DNA of 64,000 nucleotides from Bradyrhizobium sp. CIAT3101 (GCF_029714945.1 NZ_CP121634.1:1075001-1139000), one strand, 5' to 3'. Positions 35,116-44,193 are shown, counted from the first letter of the stretch. A program made the numbers and translations. Notes: a model not told the origin generated them from the letters alone.

Positions 35116-35231
35116 GACCTGTTCCACGTTTCCCCGAGTTAAGTGACTGCAAAATCGAGAAGTTTTCTCAACCGGGAGCCGTTCCCTGGATGAGTTCAAT
35201 TCCAGGTTCGGCAAAAAGTTCCCAAGCCGTG

Positions 35232-35256
35232 GGAACTTTTCTTATCCTGAAGCGTA
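35232..35256 (+). promoter_or_regulatory. Probable EcfG-type promoter for phyR
   Basis: GGAAC (35232-35236), 16 nt, CGTA (35253-35256), one base off the consensus. It forms half of an inverted repeat GTTCCC-N7-GGGAAC whose other half points toward nepR-ecfG, though that side has no good -10. Confidence 0.55.
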
Positions 35257-35335
35257 ATCAGCCCCAGTAGGGGAACCCGGGCCTCCCCTCGCAGTTCCCT
35301 ATTTTTAAGGTTGGCCCGAAATGAATGGAGTGGGG

Positions 35336-36142
35336 ATGTCCCGTTCGCAGCTTGTTGCTGAGCACTTGCCCTTGTTGCGCCGGTATGCGCGCGCCCTGAC
35401 GGGCAGCCAAGCCTCCGGTGACGCCTATGTCGCAGCCATGTTGGAAGCCATGCTGGGTGATCCGTCGGTGCTCGACGAGAGCCACGGGCCGCGCGCCGGC
35501 CTGTTCCGGCTGTTCACCCAGATCTGGAATTCGGTCTCGGTCAATGACGACGCCGAGGTGGCGACGCTGCCGATGCCGCCGGAGCGGCGGCTGTCCAACA
35601 TCACGCCGTTGCCGCGGCAGGCGTTTCTGCTGCTCTCGCTCGAGGGATTTTCGGAAGAGGAAGTCGCCTTTGTTCTCGCGACCGACGTCGCCGAGACGCG
35701 CCGGCTGGCTGATGCCGCCGGCCGCGAGATGGCGGCCGAGATTGCGACCGACGTCCTGATCATCGAGGACGAGACCTTCATCGCCATGGACCTCGAAAGC
35801 CTGGTGAAGAATCTCGGCCACAACGTCGTCGGCGTCGCGCGCACCCACGCCGATGCGGTAGCGCTGGCCAAGAACAAGCGGCCGGGCCTCATCCTCGCCG
35901 ACATCCAGCTCGCCGACGGCTCGTCGGGCCTGGATGCCGTCAACGAATTGCTCCGCACCTTCGAGGTGCCGGTGGTGTTCATCACCGCCTATCCGGAGCG
36001 CTTCCTCACCGGCGAGCGTCCGGAGCCGGCGTTCCTGATCTCAAAGCCGTTCCAGCCCGCGATGGTGTCGGCGGTGGCGAGCCAGGCGCTGTTCTTCCAG
36101 CGCAACTCGCGCAATCGCGCGCCGAAGGCGCCGGCGGCCTGA
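35336..36142 (+). CDS. phyR: Response regulator PhyR (sigma-like + receiver)
   Basis: A 268-residue anti-anti-sigma regulator. The N-terminal half mimics an ECF sigma factor (AEHLPLLRRYARALTGSQ; LPRQAFLLLSLEGFSEEEVAFVL). The C-terminal receiver has DVLIIEDETFIAMDLE, phospho-acceptor Asp in ILADIQLADG, FITAYPE and ISKPF. When phosphorylated it sequesters NepR and frees EcfG. Start at MSRSQLV; an ATG 15 nt upstream is also possible. Divergent from nepR-ecfG. Confidence 0.93.
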   Translation: MSRSQLVAEHLPLLRRYARALTGSQASGDAYVAAMLEAMLGDPSVLDESHGPRAGLFRLFTQIWNSVSVNDDAEVATLPMPPERRLSNITPLPRQAFLLLSLEGFSEEEVAFVLATDVAETRRLADAAGREMAAEIATDVLIIEDETFIAMDLESLVKNLGHNVVGVARTHADAVALAKNKRPGLILADIQLADGSSGLDAVNELLRTFEVPVVFITAYPERFLTGERPEPAFLISKPFQPAMVSAVASQALFFQRNSRNRAPKAPAA

Positions 36143-36164
36143 TAAGATTCGCATCGAATGAGCA

Positions 36165-36193
36165 AACGGCGCGTCTTATGGCGCGCCGTTTTT
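36165..36193. terminator. Rho-independent terminator after phyR
   Basis: A perfect 9-bp stem AACGGCGCG / CGCGCCGTT with an 8-nt loop, followed by a T-run; A residues on the other side make it potentially bidirectional, also ending 36216-37070 readthrough. Confidence 0.85.
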
Positions 36194-36215
36194 GCATTTG
36201 GGGCTTTGCTCCGAC

Positions 36216-37070
36216 TCAGCAGCTGCGGCAAATGCTGTGAAGCATCGAATTCAGCTTGGTATCGCTCGGCCCGGGCGATTTCGCATTCAGCTTAGCCTGG
36301 TCCGCGATCCAGGATTGGAGCAATTTTTCTCGCTCCGGCGACAGCCCGGGGTTTAGCTGGGTCCCATCGAAAGCCATGAGGACGGTGACACTCAGCAGAT
36401 CATCCTTTGCCACCTCGGGTGGCTTCGGGAACGGCGCGGATCGCTCGACCATGGCGAGGGCTGCGGCATCCAGCGGTGCGGAGCCGGTGCTTTCCACCAA
36501 AGCGTTCGAGATTAGTTTGCCGGAACGGTCGACCACGAATGTTACGCCAGCATTGGCCTTTTGTCCGACCGCCTCCGGAGGAAACGCCCTGTTGTGCCAG
36601 ACATGGTCGGTAACTGCCTTGCGCCAAGCGACCGTCGGATCGGATTCCGTGAGATTGGGGGCCGGCTTGTTCACCAGGAGCGCGAACGGCGGCACGTGAA
36701 ATTGCCGACCGGCGAAGTTAATCGGCACGGTGAACGAGAACGACTCGTCCCCTAATTCCGAAGGCGGGACCGGGAAAGGTTCGGCGCGAGCGATAATCAT
36801 GAGTGCTGCATCGTCGAGCGCCTGCGAGCCAGTGCTCTCAGTCAGCGCCCGCGAGATCAATTTGCCGGACCGGTCGAAGGTGAATGCGACCTTGGCATGG
36901 CCGGTTTGCCCTAGTCCGTTAGCTGGAAAATATTTGTTGCTGGCGATATGTGCCGCGATCCTTGCTCGCCAGGCTCTGACGTTCTCGGTCGGCGTGTCAG
37001 TCTGCGCAAGCGCAGGAAAAGCCAACAGCAATCCGAGGAGTGCAGCTGACAAATGTACTTTGATCTGCAT
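36216..37070 (-). CDS. Secreted protein with two TonB_C-like domains and C-terminal HSICRSC
   Basis: A 284-residue exported protein: signal peptide (about 1-22, ending PALAQ), then two tandem TonB C-terminal-like domains, each with FDRSGKLISRALTESTGSQ or VDRSGKLISNALVESTGSA followed by ALDDAAL or PLDAAAL and PFP.PP. The very end is HSICRSC. It has no transmembrane anchor or Pro-rich linker of true TonB. The same domain and ending recur in the next gene. Function unknown; envelope location inferred. Confidence 0.75.
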   Translation of the reverse strand: MQIKVHLSAALLGLLLAFPALAQTDTPTENVRAWRARIAAHIASNKYFPANGLGQTGHAKVAFTFDRSGKLISRALTESTGSQALDDAALMIIARAEPFPVPPSELGDESFSFTVPINFAGRQFHVPPFALLVNKPAPNLTESDPTVAWRKAVTDHVWHNRAFPPEAVGQKANAGVTFVVDRSGKLISNALVESTGSAPLDAAALAMVERSAPFPKPPEVAKDDLLSVTVLMAFDGTQLNPGLSPEREKLLQSWIADQAKLNAKSPGPSDTKLNSMLHSICRSC

Positions 37071-37105
37071 GGGGAGGGGGCTTTGTATGCAATGGCAGGG
37101 AGGAT

Positions 37106-37537
37106 TCAGCAGCCGCGGCAGATGCTATGTACATTTGCGCCTGCATCAGGCCGCCCTTGGTCTGGGGTCGATGGAGCCGCCTTCCGGTCCGACAAGAGTG
37201 GGACTTTCGACCCTCGCGGGGTAAAGGTGACAGGCACGGTGAAATTCAGGATATCGCCTTCCATCTCGGACGGAGGCTTTGGGAACGGCGCGGCCTTCCT
37301 CAGCATCGCCAGAGCCGCGTCATCGAAATCTTTAGAGCCGGAGCTCTCCGCCAAGGTCGCGGAAATGACCTTGCCCGTGCGATCGATCGCGACGGCAACC
37401 TTTACCGTGTGGCTCTGACGAGGTCCCTCCTGCTGAGCTTGTCGAGAATTTGAGCTGGTCTGCCGCGCAGATACCAGCGGCGACGGGATCAACAGCAATC
37501 CGAAAAACGCAGCCAGCAAAGGGAATCTCATCTGCAT
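37106..37537 (-). CDS. Secreted single TonB_C-like domain protein ending HSICRGC
   Basis: A 143-residue protein with a signal peptide (MQMRFPLLAAFFGLLL, ending SAR) and one TonB_C-like domain (IDRTGKVISATLAESSGSK, FDDAALAMLRKAAPFPKPP). It ends VHSICRGC, like the neighbour. Start at 37537 chosen because the signal peptide begins there. With the gene at 36216-37070 it forms a small tandem family, 35 nt apart on the same strand. Confidence 0.72.
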   Translation of the reverse strand: MQMRFPLLAAFFGLLLIPSPLVSARQTSSNSRQAQQEGPRQSHTVKVAVAIDRTGKVISATLAESSGSKDFDDAALAMLRKAAPFPKPPSEMEGDILNFTVPVTFTPRGSKVPLLSDRKAAPSTPDQGRPDAGANVHSICRGC

Positions 37538-37717
37538 CGGTGCAGATACTAATCGCGTTACGGTTGATTGCAAGCCATGGCGCTCGTATTGCGTTCTCGT
37601 CATTGTGGGCTATTCGAGCTATCGCGAAACATCACCGCTTGACGGCAATCTTCTTGCCCCCTTGGTATCTCGCCGCGATGACACCCATCGCCGCTTCAAG
37701 CCACCGGAGACGTGCCC

Positions 37718-38317
37718 ATGGACCAGCAACTGCTCGACCGCCTCGCCATCCGCGACCTCGTCGAGAACTGGGCGGTGTGGCGCGACGCTGGCGACTGGGA
37801 GCGGTTTGCCACCGTCTGGCATGAAGAGGGCTGGATGTCGGCGACCTGGTTTCAGGGGCCGGCGCGGGATTTCATGCGCGTCAGCCAGGAGGGTTTTGCC
37901 AAGGGCGTGCGCATCCTGCATTTCCTCGGCGGCACCAGCATCGACCTTGCGGGCGAGCGGGCCATTACGCAAACCAAGATGACGATCTCGCAGCGGGCTC
38001 TGGTCCACGACGTGCTGTGCGACGTCGTCTGCACCGGGCGGTTCTACGATTTCCTGGAGAACCGGCAAGGCAAGTGGGGCATCGTCCGCCGCCAGCCGAT
38101 CTACGAAAAGGATCGGATCGACCCCGTCGATCCTGCCGCGATGCTTCGCCTCGACCAGCAGGCGCTCGCCGCGCTGCCCGAAGGCTACCGTCACCTCGCC
38201 TACATGCAGGAGTTGATTGGCTACAAGGTCAAGCGCGACATGCCCGGCCTGATCGGCCCCGAGGTCGAGAAGCTCTATGGCGAGGGGCGGGACTGGCTTG
38301 CGGGGAAGGCCAAATAG
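37718..38317 (+). CDS. NTF2/SnoaL-like protein
   Basis: A 199-residue protein with an N-terminal SnoaL-like fold (LAIRDLVENWAVWRDAGDWERFATVWHEEG, in part: IRDLVENWAVWRDAGDW). Such domains act as small-molecule isomerases, dehydratases or binding modules. Ribosome site ggag about 9 nt upstream of ATG 37718; a GTG two codons earlier is possible. It stands alone; the integrase of the accessory island begins about 220 nt downstream. Confidence 0.7.
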   Translation: MDQQLLDRLAIRDLVENWAVWRDAGDWERFATVWHEEGWMSATWFQGPARDFMRVSQEGFAKGVRILHFLGGTSIDLAGERAITQTKMTISQRALVHDVLCDVVCTGRFYDFLENRQGKWGIVRRQPIYEKDRIDPVDPAAMLRLDQQALAALPEGYRHLAYMQELIGYKVKRDMPGLIGPEVEKLYGEGRDWLAGKAK

Positions 38318-38363
38318 ACTGCGGGCAAGCGAACGCGAGAAAAAAGTAAGGCGCGACTGGCAT

Positions 38364-38379
38364 CACCACGTTCGTGGTG
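38364..38379. promoter_or_regulatory. Perfect inverted repeat at the island boundary
   Basis: CACCACG-TT-CGTGGTG lies between the last core gene and the integrase, upstream of a TATAAT box (38439-38444). It could be a terminator, operator or part of an attachment site; the sequence does not decide. Confidence 0.4.
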
Positions 38380-38534
38380 GAATTTCGTGCTTGTCCTCGA
38401 TCGTTCGCGGAAGGCTTCTAACTCGCTGTAAGATATGATATAATCGTGCCACTGAAAATCCGCAGCTGTTCACGGATGTTCGCCGCAATCCGCTGCAAAC
38501 CGTGTTCAATGGTGGGGCGGATAGTGGGGCGGAG

Positions 38535-39800
38535 ATGGCCAAAAGACAGTTGCACAAGCTCTCGGCTCGGGAAGCGGAGACCATCGCTGAGCCTGGGCGT
38601 CACAGTGACGGCGGTGGGCTTTACCTCGCGATTGAGACGGGTGCGCACGCGCGGCGCCAATGGATTTTCCTGTATCGCGTGCGTGGCACCAGCAAGCGCA
38701 GAGAAATGGGGCTGGGTCCCGCCAAGAGCAAAGGCAAAGACGGGATCTCGCTCGCTGACGCCCGGCTGAAGGCTGCGGATGCGCGGAAGAGATTGGCCGA
38801 GGGCAAGGACCTAGCGGCGGACCGGCGCGCTGAAATAGTGGCAGCCACGAAGTTCGGAGAATTCGCGGACGACTTTCTGGCATCGATCAAGGCCGGCTTC
38901 AAAGGCAAGAATACGCTCGCCGACTGGACGCGCGACCTGAAGGTGCGATGCAAACCCATTCGAGGCATGGACCTTGCCAACATCACCGTGAACGACGTGT
39001 TGGGGATTCTGTCGCCCATCTGGATGACGATCAATCGCACGGCCCGGGAAACGCGAAGCCGGATTGAGCGCGTGCTCGATGCCGCAGAGGCGAAGGGACT
39101 TCGGTTCGGGAAGAACCCCGCGATGTGGAAGACCTTGAAGCCGCTCTTGCCGAAGTCGAAACGGTCGAAGCGCCATCATAAGGCCGCGCCCTACAAGGAC
39201 ATCCCCGGCGTTGTCCAGGCGCTTCAGGCCAAGCACGAAGCCGCGGACACGACCGTCAACCTCGCCGCTGAATACATCATCTTGACGGCGGTGCGAACCG
39301 GCGAGGCTCTCTTGATGCGCGTCCGCGAGGTGAACTTCGCAGAGCGGCTTTGGACCATCCCGGCGGACCGGATGAAGACAGAAGATCATCCAGAAGGCAA
39401 AGATTTCGAAGTGCCACTCTGCGACCGCGCAATTGAGATCTTGAAAGCGGTCATCCCGAAGGGGGCCGCGCGCGACGCCTACGTGTTCGCCGGCCAATGG
39501 TCAAACGACCATACGAAGCCGCTCGGCATGAACGCCGTGCTCCACGCACTGAAGAGTGTCTATCCGGCGATGACGACGCACGGGTGCCGATCAAGCTTCC
39601 GCGATTGGGCAGGTGACGAAACGCGTTTCGAGCGCGAAATTGCGGAAATGGCCTTGGCCCACAAGGTTGGCGATGAAACGGAACAAGCCTATCGGCGTGG
39701 CAATGCGTTGAAGAAGCGACGACAGTTGATGGACGCTTGGGGTCGATACGTTGCGAGCGGCTCCAATGTGATCCGACTTCCGCGTCGGGAATCCGCATAG
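38535..39800 (+). CDS. P4-type tyrosine recombinase (integrase)
   Basis: A 421-residue integrase: N-terminal DUF4102-type arm-binding domain (SDGGGLYLAIE, WIFLYRVRGTSKRREMGLG), then the catalytic domain with Arg in AVRTGEALLMRV, HGCRSSFRDW, His in LAHKVGDE and nucleophile Tyr in EQAYRRGN. Start at MAKRQLHK; a GTG at 38502 extends the frame. It marks the left end of the accessory region. No tRNA gene is visible beside it. The last codons (VIRLPRRES) and about 75 nt beyond recur at 44416-44527. Confidence 0.9.
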   Translation: MAKRQLHKLSAREAETIAEPGRHSDGGGLYLAIETGAHARRQWIFLYRVRGTSKRREMGLGPAKSKGKDGISLADARLKAADARKRLAEGKDLAADRRAEIVAATKFGEFADDFLASIKAGFKGKNTLADWTRDLKVRCKPIRGMDLANITVNDVLGILSPIWMTINRTARETRSRIERVLDAAEAKGLRFGKNPAMWKTLKPLLPKSKRSKRHHKAAPYKDIPGVVQALQAKHEAADTTVNLAAEYIILTAVRTGEALLMRVREVNFAERLWTIPADRMKTEDHPEGKDFEVPLCDRAIEILKAVIPKGAARDAYVFAGQWSNDHTKPLGMNAVLHALKSVYPAMTTHGCRSSFRDWAGDETRFEREIAEMALAHKVGDETEQAYRRGNALKKRRQLMDAWGRYVASGSNVIRLPRRESA

Positions 39801-39876
39801 CCCTACGAGCGAATGCCAAACAGCCGCCGGTTTCGCCCTTGGCTCCGGCGTCGCAGCCTTCATTCGCTTTGAGAAC
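39768..39876 (+). repeat. Direct repeat 1: integrase 3-prime end and flank
   Basis: Matches 44416-44527: the first 23 nt agree at all but one position (gtgatccgacttcc-cgtcggga), then after a diverged middle the segment around ggcttcgccc and the trailing gaac agree again. Direct orientation. Could be an attachment repeat or the footprint of a second integrase gene. Confidence 0.55.
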
Positions 39877-39939
39877 GATGGAGCGCTCGCACGAAGCCGG
39901 TGGCAACGCGCGGCTCTCTCGAACAAGGGGAGGGACTCT

Positions 39940-40122
39940 ATCGGACTTGCAACCGCTCTCCGTCTCGGCGTACTCAGCCACCAACGTCCACGGCCCGCCG
40001 TTGTGGTAGCTCGTGACCGCTTCGCGCTGGGCATCGATCCCATGGCCGCTACGACCCTGCTTGTTGGTCGAGACCCGCAGGTAGGAGATGAATTTCCCTG
40101 TGCCACGGCCGAAAGCCGTCAT
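39940..40122 (-). pseudogene. Serine recombinase (resolvase) N-terminal fragment
   Basis: About 60 codons from MTAFGRGTGKFISYLRVSTNK through GIDAQREAVTSY to LVAEYAETESG carry the N-terminal catalytic block of resolvases (Tyr-x-Arg-Val-Ser). The rest of the catalytic and DNA-binding parts are missing; the open frame then runs into the reverse complement of the integrase end. Decayed mobile-element gene. Confidence 0.7.
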
Positions 40123-40271
40123 GTGTACATCGCTCAACATCTGGAATCGTGGGAATTCGGAATTGCATAGGTGCTTGCTTCTTTAGGCGATCGGGTATCC
40201 TGCCAACATAACGATTCGTTTCCGCAGTGAGGCCACAGCGGCAGGCGCATCCACGCGAAAAGAAATGACCA

Positions 40272-41348
40272 ATGACCCCGAACTTCGATGCGATGAACGA
40301 GACAGACGTGCGCGAAATCATCGTGCGTCCGCTTTTGCACCGACTGGGCTACGCACATGGAACGGTTGCTAATATCCGTACCGAAGTCCCGCTACGCTAC
40401 GACAGGGCTTTCCTGGGACGGAAGCAGCCGAAGAAAGACCCTCCCTTGGCTGGTCGAGCAGACTACATCTGCGATGCGACGTCCTACGGGCGCTGGACTG
40501 TGGAAGTTAAAGCGCCTTCGCACTCGCTCACTCAAGATGATGTTGAGCAGGCTCACACCTACTGTGCTCACCCAGAGATTAGTGCGGCATACTTCCTACT
40601 GACTAACGGGAGGGAGTTTAGGCTATACGCTACAGCGCAATTGACACAGCCCTATTTGACTTGGACGTTCGAAGAAACGGAACAGAAAATAATGAACCTC
40701 TTCAACGTCGTGGGTCACGACGCTATACGAAGGCTGACCGAGATAAACCGCCCCGACGTCAATAAGCCTCTCGGGTTTGGCCTTCCCTCCGAAGTAAAGA
40801 TTGTTGGCGGGGAGGTATTGTACGGCGAGCACTACTCCGACCATCCTCTGTTTCAAACGAACGTGTTGAAGGGGTTAGTGGGAGGAGTTACGGGCGGTCA
40901 CGTCAAGCGGAACGAAGATGGACGGCTTCTGGCTTCAGTGAGCGTAAGGAGCCCCTATCAGCAGCTTGCGGCCTTGAACAAGCTCGCGGGGCTTGAGGAT
41001 TTCAATTTCTTTTGTGCGGACGAATTTATTTCCAGAAACGCCGAAGGACCTACGATCTTGCAGAACGTGGTGAACGGCGAACTTCCACCGGGTCAGAAAG
41101 CCCAGTTGCTGCCTGGACTGCCGCCGATTCCTGTCCCCGGATTTAAGTTCACCGTATCAACCTATGCGACCGGCTATGTAGACGGGGCCACATTTGTTGG
41201 GGTGCTCGCATTCGACTACAGATACCAACTCGTGCGCGGTTTCTCTTCGGGCAATCCAGCTCTTGATGCACCAATTGCCGCAACTCCGGCGACGGCGCGA
41301 GTAGAAGGAGAGGGGACGTTCAAGGTGCTCCTGAATTTGCCCGCGTAA
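40272..41348 (+). CDS. HsdR N-terminal-like (PD-(D/E)XK) protein
   Basis: A 358-residue protein whose first half resembles the type I restriction enzyme R protein N-terminal domain: RADYICDATSYGRWTVEVKAP gives the D...ExK nuclease motif (about 64-82), followed by AHPEISAAYFLLTNGREFRLY. There is no helicase domain and no hsdM or hsdS nearby, so this is not a type I system. The C-terminal half is not recognised. Lower GC than the core region. A solo defence nuclease is plausible. Confidence 0.7.
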   Translation: MTPNFDAMNETDVREIIVRPLLHRLGYAHGTVANIRTEVPLRYDRAFLGRKQPKKDPPLAGRADYICDATSYGRWTVEVKAPSHSLTQDDVEQAHTYCAHPEISAAYFLLTNGREFRLYATAQLTQPYLTWTFEETEQKIMNLFNVVGHDAIRRLTEINRPDVNKPLGFGLPSEVKIVGGEVLYGEHYSDHPLFQTNVLKGLVGGVTGGHVKRNEDGRLLASVSVRSPYQQLAALNKLAGLEDFNFFCADEFISRNAEGPTILQNVVNGELPPGQKAQLLPGLPPIPVPGFKFTVSTYATGYVDGATFVGVLAFDYRYQLVRGFSSGNPALDAPIAATPATARVEGEGTFKVLLNLPA

Positions 41349-41410
41349 AAGGCCGGGAAAGAAAGGTTAATTCACGCCAACGAGTGGACGGCCTAAGAGA
41401 CGGAGGCACG

Positions 41411-41860
41411 ATGGAAGACCTTGAACGCTATCTCAATGAAATCGTTGAGCCGACAGTGAACGATTTTCGCTCAAAGCCCTCAAGTGTGAGGACCGGCTTC
41501 CTGACCTGCGTAGCAATAGATCATTCTGTCGACTATTTGGCGTTCCCTGGAGACCGTGCCCTGTGGGATGGAAAGGACCATCGCGATAAGCGTGCGGCCC
41601 TTCGAAGGCAGTTTAGGGAAGAAAACGAGCAATTTCGATTGGCAAGTGAGGCTGCCAACGCATTCAAGCACGTGAAAACCACCAGCAAAAGGGGCCTCGA
41701 AGCAGCCGAGGTGTATGAGCGACCTCCCGCATTGGCAGGCAGGATGATGGCAGGCCTTTCGATGGCCGGAGACAGTACGGGAGCCGTCGTCGTAGATGGT
41801 CACAACCTTCTCCAAGTCGTCACCGAGGCTCTGCGCTTTCTGCGCACGAAGACGTGTTAG
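41411..41860 (+). CDS. Hypothetical protein next to the HsdR_N-like gene
   Basis: A 149-residue protein starting MEDLERYLNEIVEPTV with ggagg upstream. Contains TCVAIDHSVDYLAFPGD and ASEAANAFKHVKTTSKRG, a helical pattern resembling uncharacterised proteins in which a His-containing helix recurs. No family assigned. Follows the HsdR_N-like gene on the same strand by 62 nt and may act with it. Confidence 0.6.
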   Translation: MEDLERYLNEIVEPTVNDFRSKPSSVRTGFLTCVAIDHSVDYLAFPGDRALWDGKDHRDKRAALRRQFREENEQFRLASEAANAFKHVKTTSKRGLEAAEVYERPPALAGRMMAGLSMAGDSTGAVVVDGHNLLQVVTEALRFLRTKTC

Positions 41861-42500
41861 ACAGCGGAAGGGACGGCCACGCTTGGCGGCGCGCCGCGGC
41901 CATGCGACCACCCGGTTCAGGGACACTTGCCCTCAAGCCCTGTTGCCCGACGGCATTTTCTCTGAGGATCGCAACGGCCGTCGGGGCCAGCCTGACCGCA
42001 GTGAATGCACCGCTTCGACCGGCCAACCGTCTCGCTGCCGCCTCCAAGCCTGATTATCTGCATGGTCGATCCGTCGAGATCTTCCGATTGTTCAAGAACG
42101 GTCTCGCCGGCAGGCCGCGCCTCAAGGTCGAGCGCGTGCTCGGCCATCCGCCTGCGTATCGGTGTGGTGCAGGGCGGCATCGGCGAGAAGGTGATCGCGT
42201 CGGAGCCTATCGGACGACGGTCGCCAGGTCGGAGTACGGCGGCGTGCCCTTCAGCTTCGTCGCGGATGACGTGGTCTATCAGGCACCATCGGCCGCGATT
42301 GCCGATTCCTACATCTTCTATGTCGGCTTAGACCCGCAGGCGCTGAGATCCGCGAAGGCGACGCCGAAGAAGAAATAGTGGACGACACCAGCCCAATATT
42401 CCGTTGTCATGCCTGGGCTTACCCGGGGACCGGTACTCCACGGCTCGGTTCGACCGCCGCCGTCGCTAGAATATTGGATCGCCGGGTCCCGGCCCGGCGT
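41861..42500. other. Region with degraded reading frames and a repeat fragment
   Basis: Several frames are partly open. The plus-frame ending at 42378 finishes GGVPFSFVADDVVYQAPSA and a Lys tail, which looks protein-like, but its upstream part does not, suggesting a decayed gene. 42400-42510 contains a piece of the GTCATGCC-type palindromic repeat. Confidence 0.35.
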
Positions 42501-42518
42501 GATGGCATTACGTTCGGA

Positions 42519-42606
42519 AATGATATGTTTGCAGATCATCTTTGGCTGGAAAGATCTGCATACGCTTCTTCTTGACGATACGAATTTGATCTGTATACAT
42601 ATCATT
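42519..42606. promoter_or_regulatory. HipB operator region: inverted sites
   Basis: AATGATATGTTTGCAGATC at 42519-42537 is the near reverse complement (17 of 19) of GATCTGTATACATATCATT at 42588-42606. A further partial site, GATCTGCATAC, lies at 42553. AT-rich and directly upstream of hipB, as expected for cooperative autorepression by HipB. Confidence 0.65.
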
Positions 42607-42634
42607 TTGGCTAAACATGATCCGAGAGCATATC

Positions 42635-42952
42635 ATGCCTTCCGTCGCCCCCGACCCCCTTCTCAAGGAACTCGGTCTGCGCTTTCGAAAAGCGCGCAAG
42701 GCTGCTGGCTTGTCCCAAGAGCAAATCGCCCTTCGGGCGAATATCAGCAGACCCCGCTATCGCGACATTGAAACGGGCGCCGCCGCCGCCCGCGCAACGA
42801 CCCTCGTCAACGTTGCTCGGGCCCTTGGCATGGAAATGATGTTGATCCCGCAGGCAATGGTGCCCGCCATACAGTCGATGCTGCAGCCAGCCAATGCCGA
42901 CGATGATCGTCCCGCCTTCACGTCAGACGTCGAAGAGGAGGAAGGATCATGA
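42635..42952 (+). CDS. hipB: HipB-like antitoxin, XRE-type helix-turn-helix
   Basis: A 105-residue DNA-binding protein: RFRKARKAAGLSQEQIALRANISRPRYRDIETG holds the helix-turn-helix (core: LSQEQIALRANISRPRYRDI). The acidic tail (DVEEEEGS) may contact HipA. Start at MPSVAPD with gagag upstream; an in-frame ATG 18 nt earlier has none. It overlaps hipA by 4 nt (ATGA). Confidence 0.85.
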   Translation: MPSVAPDPLLKELGLRFRKARKAAGLSQEQIALRANISRPRYRDIETGAAAARATTLVNVARALGMEMMLIPQAMVPAIQSMLQPANADDDRPAFTSDVEEEEGS

Positions 42953-44193
42953 ATCGGGCTGTCCTCGCGGCTGAACGGATCCAATCCCTCGATATTTCAT
43001 TGGACGGTCTTGCAGTCGGCACGCTCGTCCGAACGCCGGGTGACTACAACGCGTTCAATCTTTTACCCGCTTATCGGAGCTTGAGTGACCCGCCAATCTT
43101 CAGCCTGTCGCTTCGCTCAGCGGATGGCGGCCTCCGCCGGGATCCCAAACCTATACGCGGCGCGCTGCCGCCATTCTTTGCGAACCTGCTGCCCGAAGAG
43201 AAACTCCGCGAAGCGATGGAAAAACACCACGCGACGTCAGTAAGACCCGGAAATGACTTCGATCTGTTGGCTGCGCTGGGTACCAACCTACCAGGAGCGG
43301 TGCGCGCCCTACCAAGTGATGGCATCCCCGTTCCAGCCGGTCCCGAGGCCGAGGGTAAGAAGAAGGCGCGTTTCTCGCTCGCCGGCGTCCAAATGAAGCT
43401 TTCCGTTATAAAAAATTCCGGAAAGGAGGGGGGCATCACACTCGCCGTCGACGACGAACAAGGGCAGTACATCGCGAAATTTCCCTCCCTCACACACATC
43501 GGGCTCTCGGAAAACGAATTCGCAATCCTGGCCTTGGCGGAAGCCCTCGGGATGGAAGTGCCGGACCGCGAACTCGTCGACAAGTCGGAGTTCGCTGGCA
43601 TTCCGGAAGAATTCAACACCACGTCCACAGGCAAGGTGCTGCTTGTCCGCCGCTTCGACCGCGGCGCTGACGGTGCGCGTGTGCATATGGAAGACTTTGC
43701 GCAAGTCTTCGGCCGCTATCCCTCCGAGAAATACACGGGTGCAGCGTATCACAATATCGCCGCAGCGTTGACCAGCGGCGTCTCCTTCGATTCAGCAATT
43801 GATTTTGTTCGACGCCTCGCGCTCACCGCGATTACCGGAAACGGCGATATGCATCTCAAGAATTGGTCGCTGCTCTATCTCGGTGATGGCCGAACCCCAA
43901 CGCTATCGCCCGTCTACGACGTACTTTCAACAATTCCCTACATCCCGAAAGACGGACTAGCCCTGAGCCTCGCAGGCGAAAAGTCGTTCAAGGCGCTAAC
44001 TCCAGAGCGCTGGCGCAATTTCGCAAACCGCAGCCGTCTTCCGGAGGGGGCCGTTATAACAGCCGTGGCCGAGACTGCGGCGGCCGTGCGAGACAAGTGG
44101 TTGGTTCTTCCAGAACGCGACGTCGTGCCTAAGCAGGTCCTCACCCGGATCGACGCCCATATCGACGAAATGGCAAACGTTCTCAACCCGTAG
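42949..44193 (+). CDS. hipA: HipA-like serine/threonine kinase toxin
   Basis: A 414-residue HipA-family kinase: N-terminal HipA_N domain (LPPFFANLLPEEKLRE), RFSLAGVQMKLSV (ATP-binding loop), GQYIAKFPS, then the catalytic loop AITGNGDMHLKNWSLLY (Asp about 300) and metal-binding PVYDVLSTIPY. HipA phosphorylates targets such as glutamyl-tRNA synthetase in E. coli, stalling growth; the target here is unknown. Complete length and both catalytic motifs, so probably active. Confidence 0.9.
   Translation: MNRAVLAAERIQSLDISLDGLAVGTLVRTPGDYNAFNLLPAYRSLSDPPIFSLSLRSADGGLRRDPKPIRGALPPFFANLLPEEKLREAMEKHHATSVRPGNDFDLLAALGTNLPGAVRALPSDGIPVPAGPEAEGKKKARFSLAGVQMKLSVIKNSGKEGGITLAVDDEQGQYIAKFPSLTHIGLSENEFAILALAEALGMEVPDRELVDKSEFAGIPEEFNTTSTGKVLLVRRFDRGADGARVHMEDFAQVFGRYPSEKYTGAAYHNIAAALTSGVSFDSAIDFVRRLALTAITGNGDMHLKNWSLLYLGDGRTPTLSPVYDVLSTIPYIPKDGLALSLAGEKSFKALTPERWRNFANRSRLPEGAVITAVAETAAAVRDKWLVLPERDVVPKQVLTRIDAHIDEMANVLNP

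Noticed and set aside
38318..38534. tRNA gene as integration target beside the integrase
   Set aside because: No cloverleaf or conserved tRNA 3-prime end could be found in this stretch on either strand.
40272..41348. Type I restriction-modification system
   Set aside because: Only the R-protein N-terminal-like domain is present, with no helicase, methylase or specificity genes.
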